From: Patiria miniata
Lineage: Eukaryota > Echinodermata > Asteroidea > Valvatida > Asterinidae
Direction: 5' to 3'
NCBI RefSeq assembly: GCF_015706575.1
Contig: NW_024037056.1
Coordinates: 10,305,176-10,369,175 of the forward strand
DNA length: 64,000 nucleotides
Shown here: in pieces, positions 1 to 14,500 of the stretch
Layout: each line of letters starts with the position of its first letter
Numbering within the stretch: position 1 is the stretch's first letter
Notes under the pieces: generated by a model
Seen by the model: the letters and a program-made list of their open reading frames with translations, nothing else
What the model was told of the DNA's origin: nothing
The model's database searches: none
Program-made: the position numbers and the translations under genes

Positions 1-2069
1 AGGGAACTGAGTTTTTTTCACAGGTTTTTCTTTACTACACGGAAACAAAGGAATGTCCACACTATGTACGTAACGTACACATGTGTATTGGTGAGTTTTA
101 AGAAATTAGGAAAAAAATTAGAACATTTCAGTCAATCAACGAAAATTTTGCTTACATTCAATAACTTACAAAATCTCAAGGAATGTCAGTCACTAAACAT
201 TTGACATTTTTTTTTTTAAAGTTTGAAGTGGACTCCTCGTTTCCATAGCAAAATGTCAAATTTTCCATCTGAATTTGACATTAACGTGCACATAAATCCA
301 CACATGAACCTTGCATTTTGGGTCAGATTTATCTTGAATTCCCACCTCTGGGTCCTTCTTTGGCCACAATTTCTATTTTTACTCACGTTCCTCCTTCAAC
401 CCGACACCGTAAAAAAAAAGCGTCTTTGCATCGAAATCCATGTCAATGTCTGAACAGCGCGGACTTAGCACGCCAATATTCAGTATGTAGTGTGAGTGTT
501 TATGTTACGTGCTGCCCAGGCAGGCAATCATTTTCCGCGAATTTCAGGGTCTTGTGCATGACCTCCAAGCTGTCATCAACTCGCCATATTACACTCGGAC
601 GTTACTTCTCTTTCTGTCCTGGGGCCGATTGCATGGCACTGCGAAGCACAGAAATCTGCTAAGCGTGGAAAAGATTTGCTTAGCAAAAACAGGTTACCAG
701 CCAAAATGCGATGCAGCGTATATTGCTTGTGGCTGGTACTCAGCTGTTTTATGCCTAGCAGGTAAAGTTGGTGAGCAATATTATGTGCTCATTAAAATTG
801 GGAGCTTGGCGTAGTAAAAAATTTAATTTGATAAAAAAAAAATTGTTGCCAAATTTTATTATGATGATCTGTTTTGTATTTTTCATATTTTTCTGTTGAG
901 CATATTAATATTTTCCTGTTATTTTGGAAGAAATACAATCATAAATCCACACCTGTATACATTCATTCATCTTCCTAAAGCAAAAATCAATGATATAAAA
1001 TGTCAACGTTGTCAACCAAACCCATTCAATAGCGTGCCCACTATTTATGACATTTCGGTGCCAATCTCCTTCGAAATCACCTAGTTTGTCTAAAAATAGC
1101 AACAATCGCCAGCTGTGTGTGTTCCAATCTGAAAGCTCAACCCAGTCGATCGCTCTCGAGTCAATATCAGAACCGAATTTATTAAAAGTAATTTCCAGTG
1201 CCACCTAGCCACGCGCCACTGGGCGCCGCACAAGATGCGTTACACAGAGGTATTATTACGTTTTAGTTGAACGTGTACCCACGCTTCAGTTTCGTCCGCG
1301 CATACACACACACATGCTCTTAAATGTCAGATGGGGGAAAGGGTGGCCCTGTTTACTATTTTCACACTCGAAATCTGCGAGGGGAGTTAATTGCCCTATG
1401 AGGGGGATTGTTGTTTTAATATTGACCATATGGTGGGGGGAATAGTGCTCACTATGGACCACTATGAAGTCATTACGAGTTTTCACTTGCATAGATGGGC
1501 CAGTGATCTGATACACCGTGCCCTGTGGAGACATGCACACAATAGAGAACAAAAGATTGTATACGTCTCCACAGGGCAATTTCTATAGATGAATACGTCT
1601 CCACAAGGTTTTCACGAAATATGGATTTTACTCAAAAACTAGTAATTTCCAAGGTATGTTGATCGGTCGCAAATGGAAGAGTTTTAGAAAAGGGATATGA
1701 AATCTGAATTTCAGCCAAGAAAATTAATTTTGGTTAAAATAAGAGCATTTTGAAACTAAATTTTCAAACTCGAAAACTTTACTACATGTACACGAGAACA
1801 AAGAAATGTCTCCACAAGGATACAAATTCTAGTATGTGTGTAAATGCGACATTTGTCAATGTTTGTACTTAGGCCTATCCTTGATTTCGCTGTAAGCAAA
1901 AAAAAATGGTCTTAAGCTTTATATTTATGAATGACGATAACATTTTTATGTTTGAGAGATGTTACATGTAGATTTTAATGTTGGTTTTTGCCCATGCACC
2001 TAAAAGTATCATCATAAGTCATTGCTCACAATACCCTTTCTGTAGTAATTTTAAATCTGTAAGCCGACC

Positions 2070-2220
2070 AGGGCAAGCTCAGTGGTCGCATTGGTAAGAC
2101 ATCTGCACTTGTAAGCAAGAGGTTGTGGGTTCAATTCCCTAGAGAGTCAGAATTGTTCTTATTATATTGACTGTGCTGATAAAAGCACAGAGCGAGTAAC
2201 AGCCCCCCCCCCCAAAAAAA
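2070..2220 (+). mobile_element. tRNA-derived SINE copy
   Basis: AAGCTCAGTGGTCGCATTGG resembles a tRNA A box and GGGTTCAATTCCC a B box, spaced as in a tRNA. The cloverleaf ends do not pair, and the sequence runs into a C- and A-rich tail at 2203-2222, as in a retroposed SINE. Confidence 0.65.
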
Positions 2221-5200
2221 AATTTTTTAAATTTAAAATGGGGAAAAAAATAGAAAAAAAAAATACGACACAGAAAACAAAACAAAATAAAAAGATGTAC
2301 ATATGTAAATAAACAAATATGAATAATTAAAACTGTATGTAGAGGTTAGTGATATATGTTCACCCATCCGTAACCCATGACTACCAGTGCCCAAAAATAC
2401 ATGATGAAAAATTCCCTGGCTGGAAATAATAACCGTCTTCTCAATTTGTTCGCTCCAGACTGCCAGATGCGATCCCTTGAGCGGCCATATTATGAAGACC
2501 CGGCATCGGTCATAACAGCATCTGTTTCCATCACGCGTGCATTCTTCGACCATAAAATCACCACCAAAAATCTCCTCTCTTCCCTTTCTTTGATGAATTA
2601 TTCGGTGCACGTGCGGGGGCAAGAAAAATACAAATAGGTCACGGTACGAGACAATCATTTCATAACGCGGTACGGTTTCATTTTCAGAAGCTGAAAATAA
2701 ATATGCCCTCTAAAAAATTGATGCTTATTTGAGGAGGTACGGTACATGTTATACTCCCTATGCAACTCAATTCTGTCATTTACATGTAAATTCAGGCGAT
2801 TTGTTTTTATCTGTGAAAACGATTACTATAGGTTTTCCCAGCTATTTTAAAACGTTTATCATTCGCATTCACGGTTTCTAATATTCAAATTAGTCCATCA
2901 ACCATGTCAACATCGATAAGTGCACTTCCAATGTTTAATTTCTTCTTTTGTCAAACAACTTCAAATTCAGTTCTAGTAAATTCGAACAACGAGCACACGT
3001 TTTCGTCCTGGAGTATTCGATTTTGTCTCGTCTATGCCAAAACTTGTTATTCAGAAATCAAATTCGTCTAATTGATTTACATAAGACGAATTTGCTGCCA
3101 TTCAGCAACAGCCCAGACGAATTTGATCTGTAATGAGGAATATTCTCGACCCGGTGACTAAAGAGGGTGACCAAACTTTGAAATTGAGTGGGTAAACGAC
3201 GAAATTGGTTTAGTTAAAAGCGTGTGAAATTTTTTTCGGACGAAATTGAACGTTAAGAGTCAGTGAATTTGAATGGAAAATGTGTTAAAATAGCCGGGAA
3301 AACCTATATAAATTACATTTTTATGTCATTTTGGTCATTATTGAATAGGCACTGGTGATATCAGAATTTTCAGTAATCGATATTTTGGAAATACAATATC
3401 GAGAATATTCGATATATATCGATTATCCCATGTACATTGTAAAAGTTAAAGACCATAAAGATAAGTCTTTGATTTAAAAAAAAAAAAAAAAAATTCCACG
3501 GCTTTTTCTGGAGCATTATTGCTCAAACTTTTTTAAATCACTTTCAGTTTGTCCAGAACGGGCGGTTTCTTTTTGGAGGTTTTACATTGGGGTGACCATG
3601 AATTCAAGCGAACGAAGAGAACAAAGGGACGCCGCTTGGCATTTTGCGATGTTTATATTTTGAGTCACAAGCACAAGTTGGCGCCGAGTTTTATTTTATT
3701 ATATACAGCAAACGTTCAACACAAATTAACAGCACAAACGGATGAACGAGAGATTTATTTTGAAGATAATCTGATGCATTTTCGATATTTTCGATATCAT
3801 TCCTCAGTATCGAAAATTTCGATATGATTAATTTCTATTGGGGATATCAATATCTTATAATATTGAATAATGGAGTTATATCGATATATCGGCGGTGCTT
3901 ATTATTCATGTTATTGAAGCAAATTTTATTCTGGTTCTCGCGCACATTTAAAGGACTTTTTCATACGGCAAATTTTAAATTACCATATAAATTGCTCTCT
4001 TCCAGCAACTACTAAATAATACCTTCAAAAAACACCAGATGGAGACTATTAAGTTAATCCTTAATATAATTCTATATGTTTTACTGTGAAATTAAAATGA
4101 CAACACAAGGTTATTAAAGAATCTTGCCCAATATTGTCAATTTTGGAGTAACCAGAAAATAGAAGTCGTAAAAAAGAGCAACAGAGCCGACAAACGTCGT
4201 TTTTGTTTTGGGTTGCCCTTGTTGTTGCCTTGGTGATGTGATGTATCACAGTTTTATTAATTTCCAAACGTTGTATCGTCAGCCCGGAGACAAATCTTGA
4301 TATGCGTGGATCAGGTCAAATTGGTTTAAACAAAAAAACAAAATAGCCGACTTTACTTCTGTTTCGTTCAGAATTTGTGAATTGAATATCAAAGTAAACC
4401 ATTTTGTCTCGGTTATCATTTAAAAAAAAACTTGTTTCCAATTACAGTTCCTGACTCAAAAATTAATTTTGAAAAAAAACCGGGTTCAGTTCTTTGTGTA
4501 AGGCAAACATTTTGATATTTTAGACCTATTACAGCTTTTGTTTATCATAAAAGAAAAAATTACATGTCTGATTTAAAAAGAAAATCCTGTATTTCTGAGG
4601 TATTGGACTCATGAATAGTTGTCTTTAAGGTCAGTCAGTCAAAGAAAAGAAAAAAATAACTTCATCAAATGATAAAAAAAAAATTCCCAACTGAAATATG
4701 TCATCATCACCATTTAAAAACAAAATTCAGAAAAATCCTTTTCTCGCCTTTTTGTGTAACATTTTGGCAAGGGAGCTTTTTACAAACTGAATTCTGAAAA
4801 AAATCCCAGTAATCCTTTGCTAAAGGCTAGGCTGTAAAAGTGCAAAAGTGCAGCAGCCTGCTTCAGGGCAATTCGCATATATCGATTATTGGAAATGATA
4901 AGAATTAATTTGTTTGATATAACACGCATTTTTTCATCCAGTGTTTCATCGAAAAGCAGTCCCTAAAAGAAAAGTTGTTAAATTGTGTAGAGTTTGGTGG
5001 GGACAGCAATTTCATTTAAAAAAAAAAAAAATTTTAACAAAAAAAAAAGCTTGATTTTTAAAATGAGCTGGAGCATGCAACGTGACAACTTGCCCTATGA
5101 GCCAAATAAATAATAATAATTAAAGTAGCTTTTTCTATTTTTAACCATACAAATAGATGTATGAAAACTAACCGTTGAATGTAAAGGCCTGATATGAAAA

Positions 5201-6399
5201 AGTGTCCAAAAGTTTTTAAAAAAATAAAAAATTGAGGAAGAAGTGGAATTCGTTAACTGGACCTGAAAAATGACAGGAGAAAATGTCACCAAAAGTCTGG
5301 TGACCCAATTGCGAAACCAGACATGCTAATTTGTGTACATGAAATCTAATATTATTACCAGACAGTAGCAATGTATGTACTTTATACATACCGGTTCACA
5401 TGCCTCTTTTCATTTTTCAGGATTAAGAGCCATTTCAGACTGTAATCCACGCGATTGCAAAAGCAAATCGAATTTGACGTCACGATGCATTCGCTGTGAA
5501 ATCCCTGGAAATTCTGCGAACTTCGGGACAGAAAAACAAATTTGTGTTCGCATTCGCTTTCCAGCCGAGTACAAACCGGCTGACCGTTGTATGAATATTA
5601 CTATGGAAGCTCTGCGTTATTTCTACAGTGTTGGCTAAACGTTTAAACAATGCATGAAAGTGTGGCAAAATGTTGATCGAAAACATGGGTTCTCATTCTA
5701 ATTGTGCAAACACATGTAAAGTGTATTTTCGCACCATTATGGCAGTGTTATGCTTACATGTACACATGTACATGTATATTCATAAGATAGGTATCATTAG
5801 CTGCATTGAGCAATCTGCAATGTGTACAGTACGCTAACGGCAATTTTCCATTCATTTTTTTCTTTTCTGTTTTTCAACGAGGCGGCGTGCTGCCTCTCTG
5901 ACGAACAGATGTTTTTGATAGCTGGCCAGACTCACGCCGAATTATAGCTTAAATACAGGTGGATTGAAAAACAATCTTGTATGCAAATTAACTACTGAAT
6001 TTTTTCCCTTCAGGTCCCCCCCCCCCTCAACGTCAGCCTAACGATGGTTAGGTTGACAGGTGCATGGACAATCTTTTTGTCTCCTGTTTAATGTCAATAT
6101 TTGATTTAGGCAATCACTTATGCAAATTAGCAGATCTCGCTTTTTCCGGGCACACACATTTTTTTTTTCTTATTAAATTTTATATTGGGGGGGGGGCAAA
6201 TTTTGAACGATTGTGAATTGGTATCCGCCTGTGACTCTGAAAAAAAAAATTCAAAATGCAAAATGTGCATTTTGGGATGTAAAAAAATGCTTTAGCCGCA
6301 TACATGTACATGTACGTACCGCGGTACGTATGTACCGTATGCACAAAACTAATCTTAGAATTACGAAGAAAATTTACACTGCATTTAGCTACATTTGTG

Positions 6400-6705
6400 T
6401 ACAGGGTGAGTAAAAAAAACCCGAAACCCAAATGTTGCGACCATTGTTTTAGTGAAGTTCTGCATGTAGCACTTTCAAAATCTAGGATATGAAAGCCCAA
6501 TTTATAAGCTTTCTTTCAGTACATGAATCATTCAAATCACTCATGTACTTTTCAAGTTACAGAGTTTTAAACACAACCACCGTTTTAAGGTTCTGTCCAC
6601 GGATCCCAAAAAAGTTCAGTGTTCCTTCAGCAAAACGAAAACAAATCACATAGGGATGTGTGTGAATTGTTTTTGTGATCCGTGGACAGAACTGACATCT
6701 AAAAC
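6400..6705. mobile_element. Half of a TA-flanked foldback element
   Basis: It starts TACAGGGTGAGTAAAAAAAA and matches the left arm of the complete 512-bp foldback at 34692-35203. The right arm is mostly lost after GATCCGTGGACAGAAC. Confidence 0.75.
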
Positions 6706-9700
6706 AGTGATAATATTGTGCACTTACGTATACATGTATACTTTGTACTCTGTGCTTGACATGCACACATTTAAAACAAATTAATATAAATGATAGTTAA
6801 TACAAATGATAGATGATAATTTGTAGAAATGATCTCATTTTGTTGTATTTGTGCACAGGATTTCGCAAATCGGAAATTTGTTCCCTTTGACAACGTATCG
6901 TAATTCTGTCAACTTTTGTTTATTCCGATTATCAATTTTTTTTTTTTACAAATTTACAATTTTCACAACTCCCTGTCATGTTTTAAACTCAATTTCTTCA
7001 TAACAATTGTCATACCACATGTGTAATAAATTAAGTCAACTTAAAAACGAAACACACTTACATGCTGTATTGAAAAAATTGGTTTGTTTGTTCCTGTCAG
7101 TCTTCTGTCATTTTGTTTGTTTGTCTTTGGTGTTTTCTCATTGGTCTGTTGGTCTGATTAAAAGCAGTCTTGTTTTAATGTCTATTTGTTTGTCCCTTTC
7201 TCTTTCAAAGACATTTTTTGGTTACCCAACCCATATTTTACGAACAACTTGTTGCATCCAACAAAATCCAACATTCACAGAATTTACGAAGATTGGTGGA
7301 TCGTAAATCACCAAATAAAATTTCCCATTTTTCAAATAAACCCAAAAGTTCTTTATTTAACTTTGAAAAATTGATAATAATTTATTCATGCCTAATACCG
7401 GTACATAATTTGCTGTACATGTAAATCTTAGCCAAATTTTGTCTTTCAATTTATTGGTGTAGTTACAGTGTTTTCTTGTGTCAAAAGTTCCATTTCATCA
7501 TGACCACTTTACATGTATAGTTGTGTGATTTTGCACTTTGTACGAATCTTGATTTGCATATTTATAAGAATGACTGTACTTTTGATTTTGAATTTTGTGA
7601 AGGAAGTTTTCTGCATGACGAATGTACGTACCGATTTGTGCTACTATTTTCTGTTGACGAGACTTTTTCAAACAGTTGCCATCTTGTACTCATCAGGAAT
7701 TATTACGTCTATGGCTACGGCTATTATCTTTAGTTGTAATGGCAAAAAAGCCATAGCCACTAACTACCTGATTCTGAGCGGCTAAAGACTTCACAGGCCT
7801 GTGTACAAAATGGACTGGTGCCTTGTGAATGGATCCACAGTGATCCCAACCATGCCCAAGGGAACTAGACAAAATGGCCACCGGCAGCTATGTTGGATTG
7901 GGAGCTCCTCTGCATGCAGAGACCATGTAGCGGGGTGCAGACCAATATAGACCCCATAAACCTCAGTAATAATTCTGCGCACTTCCAAAATTTATTAAAA
8001 ATACTCGCAACTCTCCAAGGTGTTTGAGACACCCATCAAATTATAGCTTATTTCATCATCTTCTATTTTTTGTTGAATTTACAGGTGGCAATCTAATGAC
8101 TTTTGGGAGAAAATTCCATCCAGAGATGATCACCCCTAAAAGTAGTCATGTGGCCCATTACCATTTTGCAAAATGATGCCTGCGCTCCAATGCAAAATAG
8201 AGCAATTTAAGGGCCAAATTTTATCAAACTTTCACAGGAATACGAGCTCGCAGTCCTGTGCACGGCTTCCACCCTTCTTTTCTACAAACCTTGAAGTTCA
8301 TGACCCACAAAATGCTCTAAAAGCAAAATTGATGTAATACAAATCGTGATTGGCCCACATAGGCAATTTTGGGCGTATTTACCGGTCTGCACCCATAGTA
8401 TAGAGGGAATATATTTTGCTGTTCAAAACTACTGTGTTACACCCTGTGGATTACTACTGTTCTAAGAATACCACTGTGAGAATTACTACAAAAAACTGCT
8501 AAGCAAATTTATTCAGTAAGCAAAAATCAGCTGGGTACCAGTGACAAGCAATATACATTACATGACATTTTGGCCGGTAAACTGTTTTTGCTTAGCGAAT
8601 ATTTTCTGCACTTAGCAGATTTCTTCACATGGCAGCTCCAGGTGGTTTTTCCATTAAAGTATATCCCACTGTTCTGTGGAAATGCCATATATTGGAAAGG
8701 CAGCCAAGTATGGCATGTTCCGCTCATTAATTATTCGTGGAAATTATCATAAATGTATCACATTTTGAAATCGCATGTACAAAGATGGCAACTGTAGTCT
8801 CAATTTTGCCGTTTTGCATGCTTTTGGTGTTATTTTTTTTTTTTCTATTTTGATTTTGCTTCTCTTCCAACAAGCGTAGGTGGCATGCCTGTTAAGGTCC
8901 CGCCCAGGAATTCTCATGAAACTCCGCCCCCTGCATGCAAACCTAGCACCCAGGAAGAGCCGGCACTCCGCAATACGGCAATGATGATGAGGACTCGTTT
9001 CAGGCGATGTACTTTTTCCCCTTTCTTTACTTCTAAGTTCTATCTACATTTTTACCCTTAAAAAAAAACAGGGCCTTAATTTCATGGACTTGCTAGCAGG
9101 AAACAAAATTGCTTAGCAGGTTTACACGCTTAGCAAAAATCTGCCGGGAACCAATAACGTGCAGTGTACACGGCATGTTATTTGAGCAGGTAACCAATTT
9201 TCGCTTAGCAGATATTTTTCGTGCTTAGCACATTTTGTGCTGAACAGGTCCATGAAATTGGCCGATGAGTTGTAAGAGATATTTCAGGTGAGCAACGAAA
9301 ATCAAGGAATTTGGTTCTCTCTTTTTGTGACGAGGATTTACAAATGTTAAAAGAAACGGTCGTTGATTTTTGCTGCTTATTTTCAAGCGTGTACTATGAG
9401 TCAATCACAAGTCAATCACTACCGGTATTAAAGTGGAATCATAATTCAGGTCATGTTTTGGCTCAGCTATTCAAAAAGACAGTTACCGGTAAATTATTTC
9501 AAAAAAAAATAATTCATTTTGAGAAATATTACTTGTTATAATTGATTTAAAAAATTGACGGAAATTAGAAATTTCCAAACAACCAGAATTCCACTGAGGC
9601 TGTGAAAGTACATCAACCTTGCCCTGTTTCTACGATAGTTAATTTCCAGAAGTTTTCCTCATTTGGAGTCTTAACAGGAACTAAGGTTTCCTGTATTATT

Positions 9701-9892
9701 TCTGTGCTGTGTACTGTTTTGTTTAATATGAGCAGCTGCAAATGAGGAGTAGTTGCAGTGGCGGATTTAGAGCCAGGTGTTTTTGTATCCAATTGTTACT
9801 GCAATCAAACCAGATTAATTGGCCATTATTAAACAGGGACTAAATGTGGTTTTGGATTGGTGGCCACTCTGTTTAGTTCATGTACATGTATA

Positions 9893-10400
9893 CTGTGGCC
9901 TATAAAAAAAAACTGGCCTGCAATGGGTGGCAAGTTGCCACAGAGTGGAGGCCATTACAAACTGGTGGCCAAATCTACAATTTATACAGTTTTGTTTGCT
10001 GTGGCCTGTTAAAAAAAACACTGGCCTGCAACAGTTGGCAATTTGCCATTGAGTACAGGCCATTATGAACAGCAGGTGGCTACTTGAATACCAGGTAAAA
10101 AGAAATTGCCGCTGGGTGCAGGTGACCACTTAGTGCAGTTTCATGTACTATGGTTAGTAAAAAAAAAAGTAAACTGGCCTGCAACAGTTGGCACTTTTCC
10201 ACAGAGTGCAGGCCATGATGAACAGGTGGCCACTCTGTACAGTTTCAAACAAAAGTATGCCATTCGCAGTAGGAATTTTGCCACAGCCTGCAGGCCATAA
10301 TAGACATATAAGGTTTAATCTATGTGGCCACTGAATGTTGGCCTGCAACGGATGGTAGTCTGGCAGTCAGTGAAGGCCATTATAAACTGATGTCCAAAAT
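9893..10400. repeat. Tandem repeat array, units of about 110-140 bases
   Basis: Four to five diverged units share CTGGCCTGCAA, GGCAA-TTGCCA, GCAGGCCATTA and GGTGGCCA blocks, each unit with an A-run. Short inverted blocks (GGCCTGCA/TGCAGGCC) inside the units would form hairpins. Confidence 0.75.
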
Positions 10401-11059
10401 GGCAGGTTTGACTGTAAGCATACATATTTTTGCATGAATAAATTACTCCTTAGATGTGTAGTGCATGGATATGGATGTACATGTACGTCTATAAATATTG
10501 CATGAGTGTTATTTATGGAAAAACCTCTGTGATATCCATGTTTAAAACCAATATTTATAGTTCTCTGTCAATTTGCATGAACTTTTCATTTCTTTTATTG
10601 TTTACTTGTCGTATACTGAAGAAAACAAATTGTTGTAAAATTGATATTCCTGTGTGCCGTAACTTCCAATCAGCGGCTTTATTTCCAAGAATATAAATCT
10701 CAAATGCTTTCATTATATTCTCTCAGTCATTGACATTTTCCCTGAATCCCTGTTTTCCTGTTTTTAACATTCATATTTCTGACCCCTAGATTCCGGAATT
10801 GTTTAGCTCATAAATTAAATAGCCCAAGTAGCTTTGCTGGTACCAGCTACATGTACAAAGATCAAACACATGTCCGCGTACCCTGCTTTTAATACTTCAT
10901 AGTTTTATGGTTAAATGTTTATGGACTTCACACTTTATTCCTCATAAAGTCATGAAAGTACACATGTACATTTCTTTGTATTTAATGACTCGTGAGATGA
11001 ACAATTTTATAGCTTCATTTTTTTTTCTACGAATGTTTTGCCTAACACTGCTTCCCCGA

Positions 11060-11200
11060 AATCAAAAAAAAAAAAAAAAAAAAAAATGGCCCAAAAAAAA
11101 AAGGAGATAATGAATTAGGCAAAAAAAAAAAGTTCTGCTTTCATGGCATTCGAAAATTCGGAATTTTTTTTTTTTTTTTTTTGGGCCATTTTTTTTGTGT
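11060..11200. repeat. Inverted A/T homopolymer tracts
   Basis: Two long A-runs around TGGCCC are mirrored by a T-run followed by GGGCCA and another T-run, so the segment can fold back. Simple sequence, no gene. Confidence 0.6.
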
Positions 11201-11457
11201 ACGATCATATGGAGGCTTCTGCATGTAGTCAAAGGTAAAAGATAGATTTTGATGGTTTTGGGTGGTTTTTTTTCTTCGAATTTTTCCCATAAAAAATTAG
11301 GGTAGAGGCTGTCAGAATAGGGTAGGTAGGGAAACCGGAAGCAGAAGTATTTTTGTTGTGGGCCTTATTAAAATCAAAAATATACTAACAGGTGCCGAAT
11401 GAATGATAAAATATTTTGAGCAAAATTTCAAAATTATATATTTTTTTCAATCCCTAG

Positions 11458-11520
11458 ATCAGAGCATTTCATCAATCGAGAGCCCGACAGAGGTCAAAGG
11501 AAAGGAAGACGGATCTGAAG
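11458..11520 (+). CDS. DGKQ: DGKQ exon: Ser/Glu-rich linker before first RA region
   Basis: The acceptor is TTTTTTTCAATCCCTAG and the donor is AAG|GTATGA. The exon reads [19 protein letters not shown] and enters and leaves in phase 1. It joins exactly in frame to the next exon 15 kb away. The sequence is low in conservation, as expected for the linker between the C1 and RA domains. The good splice borders and the phase match are the main support, so this is the least certain DGKQ exon. Confidence 0.7.
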
Positions 11521-14500
11521 GTATGAATAGTCATGTCCTCATTTGCATATTTGCATATTCAAATTCATATTTGAATAATTGTGGTGTTAAGTATGTATCC
11601 ATAGTACAGTCGAGCAATGAAATGGCTTTATTAATACAAAGACAATGCTTTACAAATACATGTAACAAAATACAAAATGAAAAATAATTTGGCACAAATA
11701 TTGTTGTTTACATGATTATTTCAAATGCTACTTTTTTATTTATTTATTGAAAATATAATGTGGACAGTGACAATTTGCGTAATTGCTCGGGGAACAGATA
11801 CCGTTGATAACGCTCCCGTCTTATTAAATATTCATGCCGCCGTTTAGATTGAAAGCCGAGTCGTATTTACCCAAAACTAGAGAAGGGAGGAAAGAAAACA
11901 CAGGGAATGTGATTAACTCCGCGTCGCGGAATATTTTGTCGTTTACCGTTATTGGCAGCTATTCCCTCCCATTGTCATGCATGCAATATGGGCACGGCTT
12001 TGCCGTTATGGTGTTAGCGTGAAGCACAAACAAGCAATACGAGCGCTGCGCGAGCGACACACATGTGCAAGGTCAGCGATGCATGCAGTCAGGGTTCTTG
12101 CACGATTATTGCAAAAACGGAAGCTTCGTATACTGAACATGTACGCATCATACTGTTCATGTATGGTGTGTAGTGCATATATACGGTAGTCAGTGAGTCG
12201 ACAAACATGACTTGCACTAAAAGCCAATTTATCTACGTCGGTGTGTCGTCATAAACCTTTCAACATTTTTATGTGAAGGAAAAATAAAACAGTTTTTTAG
12301 AATTGTGGAAAACCCATATTTATGTTGATATAAATGTTAAAGGGAATATACAACATTTGCAAACATCGAAAAATAAAACTACCAAGTTTTTACGAAATAC
12401 CTTAATAGGATGTTGGTAAATGACAGTCTAAAGCATCCTGTAAAATTATGGCACCTGGTGTGAAGTCATTTTCAAGAAAATGGTATTTTTGTGAAAATTT
12501 CCAGCGGTGGTCGGTCGACCACCGTTGGAAAAACCTAACTATTTTTCAACTACTGCTCCAAACTTACCATTAATTCAGTCCAAATTTGTTTTGCTATTGG
12601 TTACATGTTCATGGACGGGTGCAGGCCAACTAGACTGGTACCCTTACCTTACAATTTTCCGGCATCTGTAAATTGATCCATTTTATATTTAGTGGAGTCA
12701 GGGAACCAGACTACTTGAACAGTTTTGTTTTTCTTGGTTTTTCCAGCATTATTGAACACAAAACTTCAAACGCTGTCAGTGTGACAATATTTGATCTATT
12801 ATACTAACCCCTCAAATAGTTCATTTCTGAAAATGACAGCAAAAGCCAATGATGTATTTAATGTGAAAAAGAGACAAAAAAATATCTTTCAGAGGTTTCT
12901 GTCATGCAACTACTTTGTTCAGTTATTTTTTATCTCCAATAAAAAGCTTGTGAAGCTCATTTTTCGGAGATAAGTCTATTACAGTCATTGCCCGAATGCC
13001 CATTATTCAATTCAGAGAATTAAAATGTAATTTGCAAGTTTCCAATGAAATTTCAGATAAATTGTAAAATCAAAAATTGATTAAGCGTCTTCATGTCCTG
13101 CACGCCTCAAGGCTGGGAATTCTCTCCAAAGAGGAAGAGGAGAGGCATTTCAAAGTGACAGAGCAATTTACTTCCAAATTTGGCGAGAAAAGATGTCATA
13201 CAAAATTGAATTCCATCGTCTAAACTATGAAACGCTTTTCCCCCCGGTTTTCCCGACAACGGCTTTTTTCCCCGCCGGCGTTAACGTCATCAAAGCGTCA
13301 CCGGAAACTGGCGTCCTGATGGACTGCGGGATTTGATTACCGGAAAAATTGGGATTTCGTTTCCAAAAATTGTGGGCATTTTACACCAGGGGAGGTCTGT
13401 TACATACATCGTCTCCTGGGTCCTTTATTGCACTCGATGCTGCGCCCAAGTTGAATAGTGTCATGTACCGTAAAACATGTAGAATGTATTCGTTATGTAC
13501 ATTGTAAGTAGTAAAGTCTGTCACGAGATAATGTGGCCCATCAGGCCAGCGTTTATCTCCGGTTGCAGTAGCATGAAACGACTGAGAATAATTCCCCCTG
13601 GATGGGATGCTAGTCCATCGCAGTTACTCCCCAGCTAATGCCGGTACCCATGTATACTCCTGGGTGGAGAGAGGCAAGTGTGGATGAAGTGGCTTGCCCA
13701 AGGACACAACATATGGCCAGCAGCTGGATTCGAACCCCTGACCCTCTGATCATGAGTCGCAAACCCTAACCACTAGGCCGCACTCGTCCCACCGTGTACA
13801 TTGTAGGGTGTGCATTCTAGGATGTGAATTCAGTTTCAAATTAAAGGTGCCGGTTCATATACATTGTAATGGACACCATTTGCAACAACAAAAATGTGTT
13901 TTTGACGTTTCAAGGAGCAACATGTCTGAAGCAGATTATTGAGAAACTACGTGTAACCTATCGAACTTTCAGCTCAGTAGTTATACTTTTTGAGAAAACT
14001 GTGAAAACGCTTCTTTCTTTCGACACAAAGCATTAGGTTCCGTTTTCTCAAAAATTGAACTGTTGGGTGCTAGTCACGATTCTTGCCGCGCATGTTTAAC
14101 CAGTGCATCACGTGCGATGTGTATTGGTGCTGTGTGAATTGTGTGTCACACGCAACGTGTATTTTACATTGAATGGACACGGTTGGACATACGTATGCGT
14201 ATGCCACGAGATGTCCGCCACATCAGAAGTAAACAACCGGGATTTTTCGTATTGTCTCGGGAACAGCGCGACATTAGGTTAGTTTCCTTTCAACCAGACC
14301 TTTGGAATAGGATAAGTTAACAATCCAAAACATAAAATTTTCAGGTTTTTCAGGCCGTGACATCCCTTTAAGCATTCTAAATATATTTGTACAAACCATA
14401 GAGCTACATGTATATTAAATTACTAGAGCGCTAACTCCTCATTCTTGCGTGCGGAGACGCTTTGAAGCCGTCCTGGGCGCAGACATTTTGAATTCATGCG

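Larger units (their letters stand above)
1..11457. other. Intron or upstream DNA 5' of the first visible DGKQ exon
   Basis: AT-rich with many homopolymer runs and TACATGTA words. No exon with splice borders and a recognisable domain was found; in particular no C1 zinc-finger pattern. It holds a tRNA-derived SINE near 2.1 kb, a foldback half at 6.4 kb, TTAGCA-rich repeats near 0.56-0.8, 8.5 and 9.1 kb, a small hairpin (GCCCTGTGGAGAC...GTCTCCACAGGGC) at 1518-1581, a GATATCGA-rich patch at 3.35-3.45 and 3.78-3.9 kb, and tandem repeats at 9.9-10.4 kb. Confidence 0.6.

Noticed and set aside
5400-5640. Cys-rich open frame as a C1 exon of DGKQ
   Set aside because: Cys and His spacing does not fit the C1 pattern, and no donor fits after it.
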